Source: an uncultured Ruminococcus sp.
GTDB taxonomy: Bacteria > Bacillota > Clostridia > Oscillospirales > Acutalibacteraceae
NCBI GenBank assembly: GCA_905234015.1
Contig: CAJOFK010000008.1
Span: 1-36,302 of the forward strand
Direction: 5' to 3'
Length of the DNA stretch: 36,302 nucleotides
The notes beneath the pieces are model-generated. The model worked only from the letters and a program-made list of their open reading frames with translations. It did not search any database and had not been told where the DNA came from. This document shows positions 16,663 to 25,392 of the stretch, in pieces; the stretch's first letter is position 1; each line of letters begins with the position of its first letter. The position numbers and the translations under genes were made by a program.

Positions 16663-19356
16663 TTAGTTGAGCGCCTCTATCGCTGCCTTAATCATAGCAA
16701 TCTGCTCTCTTTCCTTAGCCGCCTGACCTTTAACCTTTTCAACTACGGCGGCGGGAGCCTTAGCGACAAAGCCCTGATTATTAAGCTTGCCCTCGCTTTG
16801 AGCAAGGCGCTTTTCAACCGCTTTAAGCTCCTTGTTAAGTCTTTCAAGCTCCGCCTTTTTATCTACAAGCTCGTCCATCGGGATGTAGATTTTAGCGTCG
16901 GCAGTTACGGCGTTTACCGCGCCCTGAATATCAAAGCTGTCGCCTGTTTCAACCTCGCTCGCGGAAGCAAGGTGGCAGATAAACTGCGCTCCGTTCTCAA
17001 AAATATCCTTAAACTTAGTCGCGATATAAACCTTAGCCTTCTTTGAGGGCGGTACGTTCATCTCATTTCTGCGGTTGCGGATAGCGCGGATAGCCTCCAT
17101 AATCTTCTCCATGCTGTCAACAGCCTCGGGGAAGTTGAGCGCCTCGTCGTACTTCGGATATTCCTCAAGCATAATCGTCTCGCCGTCAACGGGCAGAGTC
17201 TGCCAGATTTCCTCCGTGATATAAGGCATAAACGGATGCAGAAGCTTTAAAATTTTATCGAGCGTCCAGAGAAGCACCTGACGCGCGTTAGCGGCGGTTT
17301 CGCCCTCGCTCTGAAGTCTTGACTTGCTGAGCTCAATATACCAGTCGCAGAAGCAGTCCCAGATAAAGTCGTAAAGCTTCTGAACGGCTACTCCGAGCTC
17401 GAATTTTTCGAGATTAATATTGATTTCCTTAGCGACTGTATTCAGCGTTGAAACAATCCACTTATCCTCGGTGGTGAGAGTTTCGGGAAGCTCGTTTTTA
17501 ACCTCAAAGTCGTCGATATTCATATGAACGAAACGGCTCGCGTTCCAAAGCTTATTCGCGAAGTTTCCGCACGCCTCAACCTTTTTATCGGAATAACGCA
17601 TATCGTTGCCCGGGGCGTTGCCTGTCGCGAGGAAGAACCTTAACGCGTCGGCGCCGTTTTTCTCGATTACCTCGAGCGGGTCGATTCCGTTTCCGAGGGA
17701 CTTACTCATCTTTACGCCGTTTTCGTCACGAACGATTCCGTGGATAAATACGGTGTCAAACGGCTGGGCATTCATCTGCTCAACAGATGAGAAAATCATT
17801 CTCGCAACCCAGAAGAAGATTATATCATATCCCGTAACGAGCGTACTCGTCGGGAAGAAGTAGTCGAGCTCGGGAGTCTTTTCGGGCCAGCCGAGAGTAG
17901 AGAACGGCCAAAGCGCGGAGCTGAACCATGTATCGAGGGTGTCCTCGTCACGGGTGAGCTTTTTGCTGCCACATTTCGGGCAGGTGTGAGGCTCATCCTT
18001 AGCTACTATTACCTCTCCGCAGTCATCGCAGTACCACGCGGGAATCTGATGGCCCCACCAGAGCTGACGGCTGATACACCAGTCCTTGATATTTTCCATC
18101 CAGTGATAATAGATTTTATCGAAGCGGTCGGGGATGAACTTGGTCTTTCCCTCGCGAACGCACTTAATAGCAGGCTTTGCGAGCGGTTCCATTTTAACGA
18201 ACCACTGCTTGCTTACCATCGGCTCGATAGTAGTGTGACAGCGGTAGCAGGTTCCTACGTCGTGAGTTAAATCCTCTACCTCTTTAAGCGCATTACAAGC
18301 CTTTAAGTCCTCTAAAATAACCTTTCTCGCCTCGTCGGTAGTAAGTCCCGCGTATTTTCCGCAGTCGAGAACCTCAGGCTCGTTTTCAGCGAGGTTGCCC
18401 TTTTTTAGGAGCTCCTCATACTGCTTAACGTCCTCGGCGCCGGTCATATGACCGTCATAGGTAAAGCAGCGTACAATCGGGAGATTGTGGCGCTGGCCTA
18501 CCTCGAAGTCGTTCGGGTCGTGAGCGGGGGTAATCTTAACTACGCCGGTACCCTTTTCCATATCGGCGTGCTCGTCGCATACAATCGGGATTTCCTTATT
18601 TAAAAGCGGTAAAATAACGTGACATCCGTGGAGGTGCTTATAGCGCTCATCCTCGGGGTTAATCGCAACGGCTGTATCGCCGAGCATAGTTTCGGGACGG
18701 GTTGTAGCGAGCTCAAGATACTCGCCCGTCTCCTTAACGGGATAGAGCAGGTGCCAGAAATGACCGTTCTGCTCCTCGTAATCAACCTCTGCGTCGGAAA
18801 TCGAGGTGCAGCAATGCGGACACCAGTTTACCATACGGTTTCCGCGGTAGATTTTTCCGTCATTATAAAGGCGTACGAAAACCTCGTTTACCGCCTTTGA
18901 GCAGCCCTCGTCCATAGTGAAGCGCTCGCGCTCCCAGTCGCAGGACGAGCCAAGCTTTTTAAGCTGCTCGGTAATACGTCCGCCGTATTCCTTTTTCCAG
19001 TCCCACGCTCTTTCGAGGAATTTTTCTCTGCCTAAATCCTCTTTAGTAAGGCCTTCCTTACGCATAGCCTCAACGATTTTAGCCTCGGTTGCGATTGAAG
19101 CGTGGTCGGTTCCGGGAAGCCATAAAGCCGAATAGCCCTGCATTCTTCTCCAGCGGATAAGAATATCCTGGAGGGTTTCGTCGAGGGCGTGACCCATATG
19201 AAGCTGGCCGGTAATATTGGGAGGCGGCATAACGATAGTATAAGGCTTTTTATCCTTATCCACCTCGGCGTGGAAGTAGTTTCCCTTCATCCAAAAATCG
19301 TAAATCCTGTCCTCAAAGTCCTTAGGATTATATGATTTCGCCATTTGATTACTCAT
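16663..19356 (-). CDS. valS: Valyl-tRNA synthetase
   Basis: Charges tRNA-Val with valine in the cytosol. The protein has 897 residues, usual for bacterial ValS. The HIGH box reads HMGH within [17 protein letters not shown] (about residue 50) and the KMSKS box is exact ([10 protein letters not shown], about residue 550). The editing domain lies between them, and a Cys-rich zinc-finger-like region ([17 protein letters not shown]) precedes the KMSKS part. The C-terminal coiled coil ([20 protein letters not shown]) is the known tRNA-binding arm of ValRS. The start [11 protein letters not shown] is supported by AAAGGA eight bases upstream. It is controlled by a T-box leader (19392-19632) and transcribed from its own sigma-A promoter. 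Confidence 0.98.
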   Translation of the reverse strand: MSNQMAKSYNPKDFEDRIYDFWMKGNYFHAEVDKDKKPYTIVMPPPNITGQLHMGHALDETLQDILIRWRRMQGYSALWLPGTDHASIATEAKIVEAMRKEGLTKEDLGREKFLERAWDWKKEYGGRITEQLKKLGSSCDWERERFTMDEGCSKAVNEVFVRLYNDGKIYRGNRMVNWCPHCCTSISDAEVDYEEQNGHFWHLLYPVKETGEYLELATTRPETMLGDTAVAINPEDERYKHLHGCHVILPLLNKEIPIVCDEHADMEKGTGVVKITPAHDPNDFEVGQRHNLPIVRCFTYDGHMTGAEDVKQYEELLKKGNLAENEPEVLDCGKYAGLTTDEARKVILEDLKACNALKEVEDLTHDVGTCYRCHTTIEPMVSKQWFVKMEPLAKPAIKCVREGKTKFIPDRFDKIYYHWMENIKDWCISRQLWWGHQIPAWYCDDCGEVIVAKDEPHTCPKCGSKKLTRDEDTLDTWFSSALWPFSTLGWPEKTPELDYFFPTSTLVTGYDIIFFWVARMIFSSVEQMNAQPFDTVFIHGIVRDENGVKMSKSLGNGIDPLEVIEKNGADALRFFLATGNAPGNDMRYSDKKVEACGNFANKLWNASRFVHMNIDDFEVKNELPETLTTEDKWIVSTLNTVAKEININLEKFELGVAVQKLYDFIWDCFCDWYIELSKSRLQSEGETAANARQVLLWTLDKILKLLHPFMPYITEEIWQTLPVDGETIMLEEYPKYDEALNFPEAVDSMEKIMEAIRAIRNRRNEMNVPPSKKAKVYIATKFKDIFENGAQFICHLASASEVETGDSFDIQGAVNAVTADAKIYIPMDELVDKKAELERLNKELKAVEKRLAQSEGKLNNQGFVAKAPAAVVEKVKGQAAKEREQIAMIKAAIEALN

Positions 19357-19391
19357 AAAATCTATCCTTTCGTTCAGTATTATGTTTATAA

Positions 19392-19632
19392 TGAAACAGC
19401 CCCGAGCATAAGCTCGGGGCGAACATAGTCCGTGGTACCACCCAAGTTCGGAAATAAAAATTTCCGCTCTCTGCCGATATAACGGTCGAACCCGTTCAGA
19501 CCTACTGCGATTTCAGCCTGAAAGCTCAGAGGCTACATCCGGAAATCCCTCGCGAAAGCTTACACCGACCGCTTCCTCTCTGAGCCTCGGGATAAACGAA
19601 CCTCCTCGTCAAAGCCTGTTTTTATTTAACTA
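19392..19632 (-). promoter_or_regulatory. T-box riboswitch leader of valS
   Basis: Read on the minus strand, it holds the near-invariant T-box GGGTGGTACCACGG (19443-19430), whose TGGT bulge would pair with the ACCA end of uncharged tRNA-Val. A terminator follows: GCCCCGAGC/GCTCGGGGC (19420-19399) and TGTTTCATT. Upstream are Stem I (GCTCAGAG pairs with CTCTGAGC; AGAGAGGAAGC and GGTCGGTGTAAGC resemble the AG-bulge and apical loop) and a Stem III hairpin (CGGAAAT/ATTTCCG). The specifier is best read as GTA (Val) at 19536-19534; that single codon is tentative, the class is not. Confidence 0.95.
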
Positions 19633-19638
19633 AAATGT

Positions 19639-19667
19639 ATTTTATCACAGCCGATTTTTATTGTCAA
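19639..19667 (-). promoter_or_regulatory. valS promoter
   Basis: On the minus strand, a perfect TTGACA, a 17-base spacer and TAAAAT. The TGA stop codon of the upstream ABC gene lies inside the TTGACA box, so the promoter and that gene cannot vary independently. Confidence 0.85.
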
Positions 19668-21397
19668 CCGCTGAACTGGCTGTTATACAACTTTTTATAA
19701 AATCCGTCCTTTTTAAGCAGCTCGTCGTGGGTTCCCTGCTCAATAATATCGCCGTCGTTCATAACGAGTATAACGTCGCTTTCCTTAATAGTCGAAAGCC
19801 TGTGCGCGACGATAAACGAGGTTCTTCCCTTCATCAGCTTCTTAAACGCCTTCTGAACCCTTATCTCCGTGAGGGTATCTATCGAGGAAGTCGCCTCGTC
19901 GAGAATAAGCATCGGCGGATTAAGCGCCATAGCGCGCGCTATGCAGAGAAGCTGCTTCTGCCCTGCCGAAAGGTTCGACGCGCCCTCGTTGAGCTTCGTA
20001 TTATAGCCCTCGGGCATTTTACGAATAAAGCTGTGAGCATAGCTTAATTTAGCCGCTTCAATAAGCTCCTCGTCGGAGGCTTCGGGGTTGCCGTAGCGCA
20101 GGTTCTCCATAATCGTTCCCGAGAACAGCCAGCTGTCCTGAAGTACCATTCCGAAAAGAGAACGCAGGCTGTCGCGTTTCATATTGGCAGTATTTATATT
20201 ATCTATCAGGATTTCACCCGACTGAACCTCGTAAAATCTCATTATAAGGTTAATAAGAGTGGTTTTGCCGCAACCGGTCGGACCGACTATCGCAATTTGC
20301 CGGCCGCTTTTTACCGAGAGTGAAAAGTCCTTAATCAGCTCTTTTTCGGGTGAATAGCTGAATTTAATATGGTTAAACTCTATATCGCCTTTTACGTCCT
20401 TAAGCGTAAGCTTGTTGCTGTCGTCGGGCTCGTTCTCCTCCTCGAGCAGCGCGAAAACTCTTCCGCCTGCCGCAAGCGCGGTCTGAATCTGGGTTAAAAC
20501 CCCCGTAACTTCGTTGAACGGCTTCGTGTACTGGTTAGCGTAGGCAAGAAAACACGACAGCTGACCGATTGTAAGCGCTCCCATAAACGCGCTGACTACG
20601 GTTAGCGCGCCGACTATTCCCGTTACGGCGTAAACCATATTGTTTACAAATCTCGTGCAGGGATTGGCGAGCGCTCCGGCAAACTGAGCCTTAAGCCCTA
20701 CCTTGAATAGCCTTTTGTTTTTTTCACCGAACTCGTCGCGGCTGCGCTGTTCATACGCGAAGGCCTTAACGACCTTCTGATTTCCGACGATTTCCTCAAC
20801 ATAGGAGCTGATTTCGCCCTGAAGCTCCTGCTGGTCGCGGAAGCTCTTAGCGCAGAGCTTGCCGATAATTCCTGCGACTAAAACGGAAAGCGGAGTTAAA
20901 ACCACGACCACAAGCGCAATCCACGCATTTATGCTCACCATAAAAATCAGGGTTCCGATAATCGTCACTATTCCCGAGAAAAGCTGGGTTATAACCTGAC
21001 TTAAGCCGTCGCCGACCGCTTCAACATCGTTTGTAATACGGCTTATCAAATCACCGCGTGCTCGGCTGTCGATAACGCTTAAGGGTACGCGGTTGAGCTT
21101 TTTAAACAGATCGGATCTCATATCCCGAACCGTCCGGGCGCAGATAATATTCGTAAAGTTGCTCGAAAGCCATTGAAATACCGCCGCAACCGCGATAAAT
21201 ACCGCGATTTCGAGGATGATATTCAGGATTTCAGTAAAATCCACCTCTCCCCTTTTTATCATAAAATCGACGGCATTACCGACAAGCACGGGGATATAAA
21301 GCGTAATTCCGACGCTTACCGCCGAGCTGATTAAAGCGAGCAGGATATATAAGGAATGGGCTTTAGTATAACGCAAAATCTTTTTAACTACGCTCAT
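19664..21397 (-). CDS. ABC exporter half-transporter, canonical ATP-site subunit
   Basis: A 577-residue half-transporter with six membrane helices followed by an ATPase domain. Walker A is GPTGCGKT (about 371), the signature is the unusual LSAGQ (about 474, normally LSGGQ), Walker B is LILDEA with the catalytic Glu (about 499), and the H-loop His is in VAHRLST. It belongs to the multidrug/lipid/peptide exporter type; the substrate is unknown. Its start overlaps the stop of the preceding gene (ATGA, 4 bp), so the two are translationally coupled and likely form a heterodimer. The altered signature here would face the degenerate ATP site of the partner, as in TM287/288-type exporters. No terminator separates it from the valS leader. 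Confidence 0.93.
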   Translation of the reverse strand: MSVVKKILRYTKAHSLYILLALISSAVSVGITLYIPVLVGNAVDFMIKRGEVDFTEILNIILEIAVFIAVAAVFQWLSSNFTNIICARTVRDMRSDLFKKLNRVPLSVIDSRARGDLISRITNDVEAVGDGLSQVITQLFSGIVTIIGTLIFMVSINAWIALVVVVLTPLSVLVAGIIGKLCAKSFRDQQELQGEISSYVEEIVGNQKVVKAFAYEQRSRDEFGEKNKRLFKVGLKAQFAGALANPCTRFVNNMVYAVTGIVGALTVVSAFMGALTIGQLSCFLAYANQYTKPFNEVTGVLTQIQTALAAGGRVFALLEEENEPDDSNKLTLKDVKGDIEFNHIKFSYSPEKELIKDFSLSVKSGRQIAIVGPTGCGKTTLINLIMRFYEVQSGEILIDNINTANMKRDSLRSLFGMVLQDSWLFSGTIMENLRYGNPEASDEELIEAAKLSYAHSFIRKMPEGYNTKLNEGASNLSAGQKQLLCIARAMALNPPMLILDEATSSIDTLTEIRVQKAFKKLMKGRTSFIVAHRLSTIKESDVILVMNDGDIIEQGTHDELLKKDGFYKKLYNSQFSG

Positions 21398-23097
21398 AAT
21401 TCCGCCTCCTTTAACTGAGAGAGACAGATTTCCTTATAGGCAGGGCAGGTTTTTAAAAGCTGTTTATGAGTGCCCTCACCCTCGAGCCTGCCGTCCTCAA
21501 GCACAAGGATTTTATCAGCGGACATAATCGTCGAGCACCGCTGAGTAACTACAATATAAGTAGTGTTCTTTCGATTTAAAAGCGCAGTGCGAAGCGCTTT
21601 TTCCGTAGCAAAATCAAGCGCTGAAAAGCTGTCGTCAAGTATTATAAGCTCGGGCGAGCCGACGAGAGCCCTCGCTATACAGAGCCGCTGGCGCTGGCCT
21701 CCCGAATAATTCAGTCCTCCGCGGGATACGCTCATATCCAAACTGTCAACAAAATCAACCTGAGCGATTCTCAAAGCCTCGAAAATCTCCTCGTCGTCCG
21801 CGTCGGGCTTTTGCCAGAGCATATTCGAGCGCACCGTTCCGCTGAACAGCACCGATTTCTGCGGCACGACTCCGATTTTTCCGCGTAAATCGTCAAATTT
21901 ATAATCGCGCACGTCCGCTCCGCCGACCTTAACCGAGCCCGACTGCGCGTCGTAATAGCGCATAATAAGGCTTAACAGCGTGGTTTTTCCCGAGCCTGTC
22001 GTACCGATTATGCCGTTAAATGTATTTCTTTCGAGTTTAAAACTGATATTTTCAAGCTCCTTATCGCCGTCGCCGTAGGAAAAGCTCACGTCATTAAACT
22101 CAACCGCGGGTGCGTTTTTATCGGCAACAGCCCCGTTTTCGTTTTCCTTAACGGAGGATTCAACGGAAAACACCTCGTTAATTCTCGCGGCGGAGGCGCT
22201 TCCGCGCGAGAGCAGTACAACGAGATTTGCGAGTACAATCATCGCGAGCAGAATCTGAGTCATATAGCTTACGAGCGCGACGATATCTCCCGAAAGAAGC
22301 GCTCCCGAGTTAACCTTTCCCGCGCCGAACCACAAAATCAGGATAACCGCGGTATACGCAATTAAATATGTAGCCGGATTTAACAGCGCCGAAAGCCGTC
22401 CCACACGCACCGAGATTTTTGCAAGCTGCCGAGCTTCCTTATCGAGGTTTTCCTCCTGAAGCTTCTGCTTTGAAAACGCGCGGATAACGCGGTTTCCCGC
22501 GAGGTTTTCGCGCGATAAAAGCGAAATCCTGTCGAGCTTGGTTTGAACCGCCTTATAAAACGGCAGGGATTTTGTCATCACAAAATACAGGATTATTCCG
22601 ATAAGCGCCGAAGCGCCGAAGAAAATCAGCGAAAGTCCCGGATTTATATAACACGCCATAAACAGCGCGCCGATAATAAGAAACGGCGCTCTTAATAGCA
22701 GGCGCATAGTCATAGCGATATTCGCCTGAACCGCGTTGATATCGCTAGTCATTCTCGTAATAAGCGCGGGAGTTCCGATTTCGTCGAGCTCCTTATGCGA
22801 AAGAGTTCCGATATGCTTAAACAGCGCGTCACGAATTTTAGTTCCCGCGCCCTGAGAGGTATAGGAAGCCATATACTGGCACACAAGCGCGAAGCTTAAG
22901 CCCGCCGCCGCGAGCAGTACCAATACTATTCCCATTTTCAAAATATAGCCCGTATCGTTTTTCAGGATACCGTTGTCGATAATTCCCGCCATAACCAGCG
23001 GAACGAAAAGCTCGAGTACAGCCTCGGTAAGCTTGCACAGCGGTCCTACGATTAACTGAAGCTTATATTCCTTTAAAAATCTTCTCAGCTTAAACAT
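21394..23097 (-). CDS. ABC exporter half-transporter, degenerate ATP-site subunit
   Basis: A 567-residue half-transporter (six N-terminal helices plus ATPase). Walker A GTTGSGKT (about 364) and signature YSGGQ are intact, but Walker B reads LIILDDS, with Asp in place of the catalytic Glu (about 486), and the switch position reads VTQRCST, with Gln in place of His (about 516). This combination marks the non-hydrolysing site of heterodimeric exporters of the TM287/288, BmrCD and LmrCD type. First gene of the pair, from a TTGATA-17-TATAAT promoter with AAAGGAAAAT before the ATG. Drug or lipid export is inferred from the family. No regulator gene lies beside it. Confidence 0.93.
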   Translation of the reverse strand: MFKLRRFLKEYKLQLIVGPLCKLTEAVLELFVPLVMAGIIDNGILKNDTGYILKMGIVLVLLAAAGLSFALVCQYMASYTSQGAGTKIRDALFKHIGTLSHKELDEIGTPALITRMTSDINAVQANIAMTMRLLLRAPFLIIGALFMACYINPGLSLIFFGASALIGIILYFVMTKSLPFYKAVQTKLDRISLLSRENLAGNRVIRAFSKQKLQEENLDKEARQLAKISVRVGRLSALLNPATYLIAYTAVILILWFGAGKVNSGALLSGDIVALVSYMTQILLAMIVLANLVVLLSRGSASAARINEVFSVESSVKENENGAVADKNAPAVEFNDVSFSYGDGDKELENISFKLERNTFNGIIGTTGSGKTTLLSLIMRYYDAQSGSVKVGGADVRDYKFDDLRGKIGVVPQKSVLFSGTVRSNMLWQKPDADDEEIFEALRIAQVDFVDSLDMSVSRGGLNYSGGQRQRLCIARALVGSPELIILDDSFSALDFATEKALRTALLNRKNTTYIVVTQRCSTIMSADKILVLEDGRLEGEGTHKQLLKTCPAYKEICLSQLKEAEL

Positions 23098-23145
23098 CGT
23101 ATTTTCCTTTTTTCAGCCTATAAAAAGACAATATTAATCGTTTTT

Positions 23146-23174
23146 ATTATAGACGATATTTTTATTTTTATCAA
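23146..23174 (-). promoter_or_regulatory. Promoter of the ABC exporter pair, with 8-bp direct repeats
   Basis: On the minus strand, TTGATA, a 17-base spacer and TATAAT. The octamer TCGTCTAT occurs twice, 25 bases apart (23174-23181 and 23149-23156), overlapping the -35 and -10 boxes, so it could be a repressor site. Confidence 0.72.
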
Positions 23175-23191
23175 TAGACGAAGCTCTTACT

Positions 23192-23545
23192 CTACTTTTC
23201 CTTTGACTTAAAAATCAGCCCGGCTATTACCGAGCCGGAAATTGCGGCGCAGATTCCTCCTGCCGCCGCGGTAAGCGCGCCCGTAAGAATCCCCACTGCG
23301 CCGCTGTCCTTAACCGCCTTTTCAACTCCCGACGCCATAAGATACCCGAAGCCCGATATCGGAACGAGCGCGCCCTCTCCGGCGAACTCGGCGAACGGCT
23401 TATACAGTCCGAGTGCCGTTAAAATAACCCCGGCGATTACAAATCCGGTTAAAATCCTCGCGGGGGTAAGGTTCGTTTTATCGATAAGAAGCTGACCGAG
23501 TACGCAGATAAGTCCTCCGATTACGAATGATATAATATAATCCAC
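23192..23545 (-). CDS. spoVAE: Stage V sporulation protein AE (SpoVAE family)
   Basis: A 117-residue, very hydrophobic protein with three to four membrane segments that matches SpoVAE along its length: LICVLGQLLIDKT, TPARILTGFVIAG and VPISGFGYLMASGV are the family's conserved stretches. SpoVA proteins form the spore inner-membrane channel for dipicolinic acid. The start read is GTG with AAGGAGG nine bases upstream. Its usual neighbours spoVAC and spoVAD are not beside it; the next gene on the strand is the ABC exporter, which has its own promoter. I could not identify a clear sigma-G or sigma-F promoter in the 160 bases upstream. The presence of the gene suggests, but does not prove, that the organism sporulates. 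Confidence 0.9.
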   Translation of the reverse strand: MDYIISFVIGGLICVLGQLLIDKTNLTPARILTGFVIAGVILTALGLYKPFAEFAGEGALVPISGFGYLMASGVEKAVKDSGAVGILTGALTAAAGGICAAISGSVIAGLIFKSKEK

Positions 23546-23707
23546 GGATTTTTCCTCCTTAAATGTGACGGTTTTTTGAAATTTTGTGAACTTAAACTGA
23601 TTTTTTATTATTTTTTCCCCAAAACAGCAATTTTATGTTATACTATAATTAAGTAAATTTGCGCAATAAACCTTTGCGCGGAAAAATGTCCCAAAGGAGT
23701 GAATGCT

Positions 23708-24670
23708 ATGGTTGAGGTTAAAAACCTGACTAAGCGCTACGGAAATACAACCGTTGTCGATAATATCAGCTTCTCCGTAGATAACGGAGAAATCCTCGGC
23801 TTTCTCGGCCCTAACGGCGCCGGAAAAAGTACGACAATGAATATGATTACCGGTTATATTTCCTCGTCGAGCGGTACGGTTACCGTAAACGGAGCGGAGG
23901 TTCTAGATAACCCTAAAAAGGTAAAAAGCAATATCGGTTATCTTCCCGAGATACCGCCCCTGTACGTTGAGATGACCGTAAGGAAATATCTCGAGTTTAT
24001 GTTTGACTTAAAAAAGGTTAAGCTGCCTAAAAAAGAGCATATAAGCGAGGTTATGCGCCTCGTTAAAATTACGGACGTTTCCGAAAGAATTATCAAGCAT
24101 CTCTCTAAAGGTTACCGCCAGAGAGTCGGCTTCGCTCAGGCGCTGCTCGGAAATCCGCCTATACTTATCCTCGACGAGCCTACGGTAGGACTCGACCCTC
24201 AGCAGATTATTGAAATAAGAACGCTTATAAGGAGCCTCGGTAAAAAGCACACCGTTATATTCTCCTCTCACGTTCTTTCCGAGGTTTCCGCAACCTGCGA
24301 CCGTATTATAGTTATTTCAAACGGTAAAATCGTAGCCGATGAAAAGACCGAAAACCTGAGCTCATCTATTTCGGGAGAGCAGAAGCTCCGCCTCGATATC
24401 GAGGGCTCGTCCTCAACGGTTCTCGACGCGCTTAAGATTATCCCCGGAGTAATTAAAATCCGCAAGCAGCACGATACGGGCAACAATACCGCGCGTTATC
24501 TTATCGAGTATAAAAACGACGTTGATATCCGCCGCGACGTATTCCGCTCAATCGCGAACGCCGGCTGCGTTATTCTCGATATGCAAAGCGGCAACGAAAC
24601 TCTTGAGGACAGCTTCTTAAAGCTCGTAAGCCAGGACCAGACTAAAGATATTACGGGAGGTAAAAGATAA
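23708..24670 (+). CDS. ABC transporter ATP-binding protein (GldA-like)
   Basis: A 320-residue ATPase: Walker A GPNGAGKST (about 35-43), signature LSKGYRQRVG (about 131), Walker B LILDEPTVGLD (about 152-162) and the H-loop His in VIFSSHVLSE. The ORF track starts at GTG 23699, but ATG 23708 sits eight bases after AAAGGAG and gives the normal N-terminus (MVEVKNLTKRYG), so I prefer it. A TATAAT-like -10 is at 23644-23649 without a clear -35. The gene overlaps the permease gene by TAATG. With the following ABC-2 permease, GldG-like and DUF4340 genes it forms the Gld-type ABC set. In Flavobacteria GldAFG is linked to gliding; in Clostridia the substrate is not known. Confidence 0.9.
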   Translation: MVEVKNLTKRYGNTTVVDNISFSVDNGEILGFLGPNGAGKSTTMNMITGYISSSSGTVTVNGAEVLDNPKKVKSNIGYLPEIPPLYVEMTVRKYLEFMFDLKKVKLPKKEHISEVMRLVKITDVSERIIKHLSKGYRQRVGFAQALLGNPPILILDEPTVGLDPQQIIEIRTLIRSLGKKHTVIFSSHVLSEVSATCDRIIVISNGKIVADEKTENLSSSISGEQKLRLDIEGSSSTVLDALKIIPGVIKIRKQHDTGNNTARYLIEYKNDVDIRRDVFRSIANAGCVILDMQSGNETLEDSFLKLVSQDQTKDITGGKR

Positions 24671-25380
24671 TGGGCGCTATACTTAAAAGAGAGCTCGGCT
24701 CTTACTTCAACTCCGCGATAGCCTATATCGTTATGGCGGTATTCTTCGGATTTGCGGGATACTTCTTCGTTATGACCTGCTTTATTTCGAACACCTCCTC
24801 GTTAAGCTACACCTACAGCAATATATTTGTAATTATAATCTTTCTCACTCCTATTATTTCTATGAAAACCTTCAGCGAGGAAAAACGTCAGCGCACCGAC
24901 CAGGCGCTGTTTACCTCGCCGTCCAACCTTTTTGAGATAGTTCTCGGGAAATTCTTAGGCGCGTTTATCCTTTACGGAATCTGCTGTCTGATTTTCTTCG
25001 TATTCGGACTTGTTATTCAGATGTTTACCCCCGCGAACTGGCCGGTAATTATCTGTACTAATATCGGACTGCTGCTGCTCGGCGGAGCGCTTATCGCTAT
25101 CGACGTATTTATCAGCGCGCTTACCGAGAGTCAGGTTATCGCCGCGGTAGTCGGTATGGCGGTAGGCGTTATGACCTATATGCTGAGCTCGCTCGTATCA
25201 ATGACCAGCAGCTCGGTTCCGTGGCTTTCGAACGCGATTAACGCTGTTTCCTTTACAAATTACTATCAGAACTTCACATACGGTATTTTAGACTTAACGG
25301 GCGTAATCTTCTTCTTAAGCGTAATTGCCCTGTTTATATTCTTTACTATCCGTGTGTTTGAGAAAAAACGCTGGAGCTAA
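24670..25380 (+). CDS. ABC-2 type permease (GldF-like)
   Basis: A 236-residue membrane protein with six hydrophobic helices, beginning MGAILKRELGSYFNSAIAYI, a typical ABC-2 start in which a short amphipathic segment precedes the first helix. The motif TPIISMKTFSEEKRQRTDQA between helices 2 and 3 is conserved in GldF/NosY-like permeases. It starts within the ATPase stop (TAATG), so its synthesis is coupled to that gene. It is the channel-forming part of the complex; what is moved is unknown. Confidence 0.88.
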   Translation: MGAILKRELGSYFNSAIAYIVMAVFFGFAGYFFVMTCFISNTSSLSYTYSNIFVIIIFLTPIISMKTFSEEKRQRTDQALFTSPSNLFEIVLGKFLGAFILYGICCLIFFVFGLVIQMFTPANWPVIICTNIGLLLLGGALIAIDVFISALTESQVIAAVVGMAVGVMTYMLSSLVSMTSSSVPWLSNAINAVSFTNYYQNFTYGILDLTGVIFFLSVIALFIFFTIRVFEKKRWS

Positions 25381-25392
25381 GGAGGTATAACG

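Noticed and set aside
19661-20047. Plus-strand ORF of 128 aa
   Set aside because: Antisense to the ATPase domain of the ABC exporter; no ribosome site.
23699-23707. GTG start for the GldA-like ATPase
   Set aside because: The GTG is part of the ribosome site AAAGGAGTG itself; ATG 23708 is correctly spaced.
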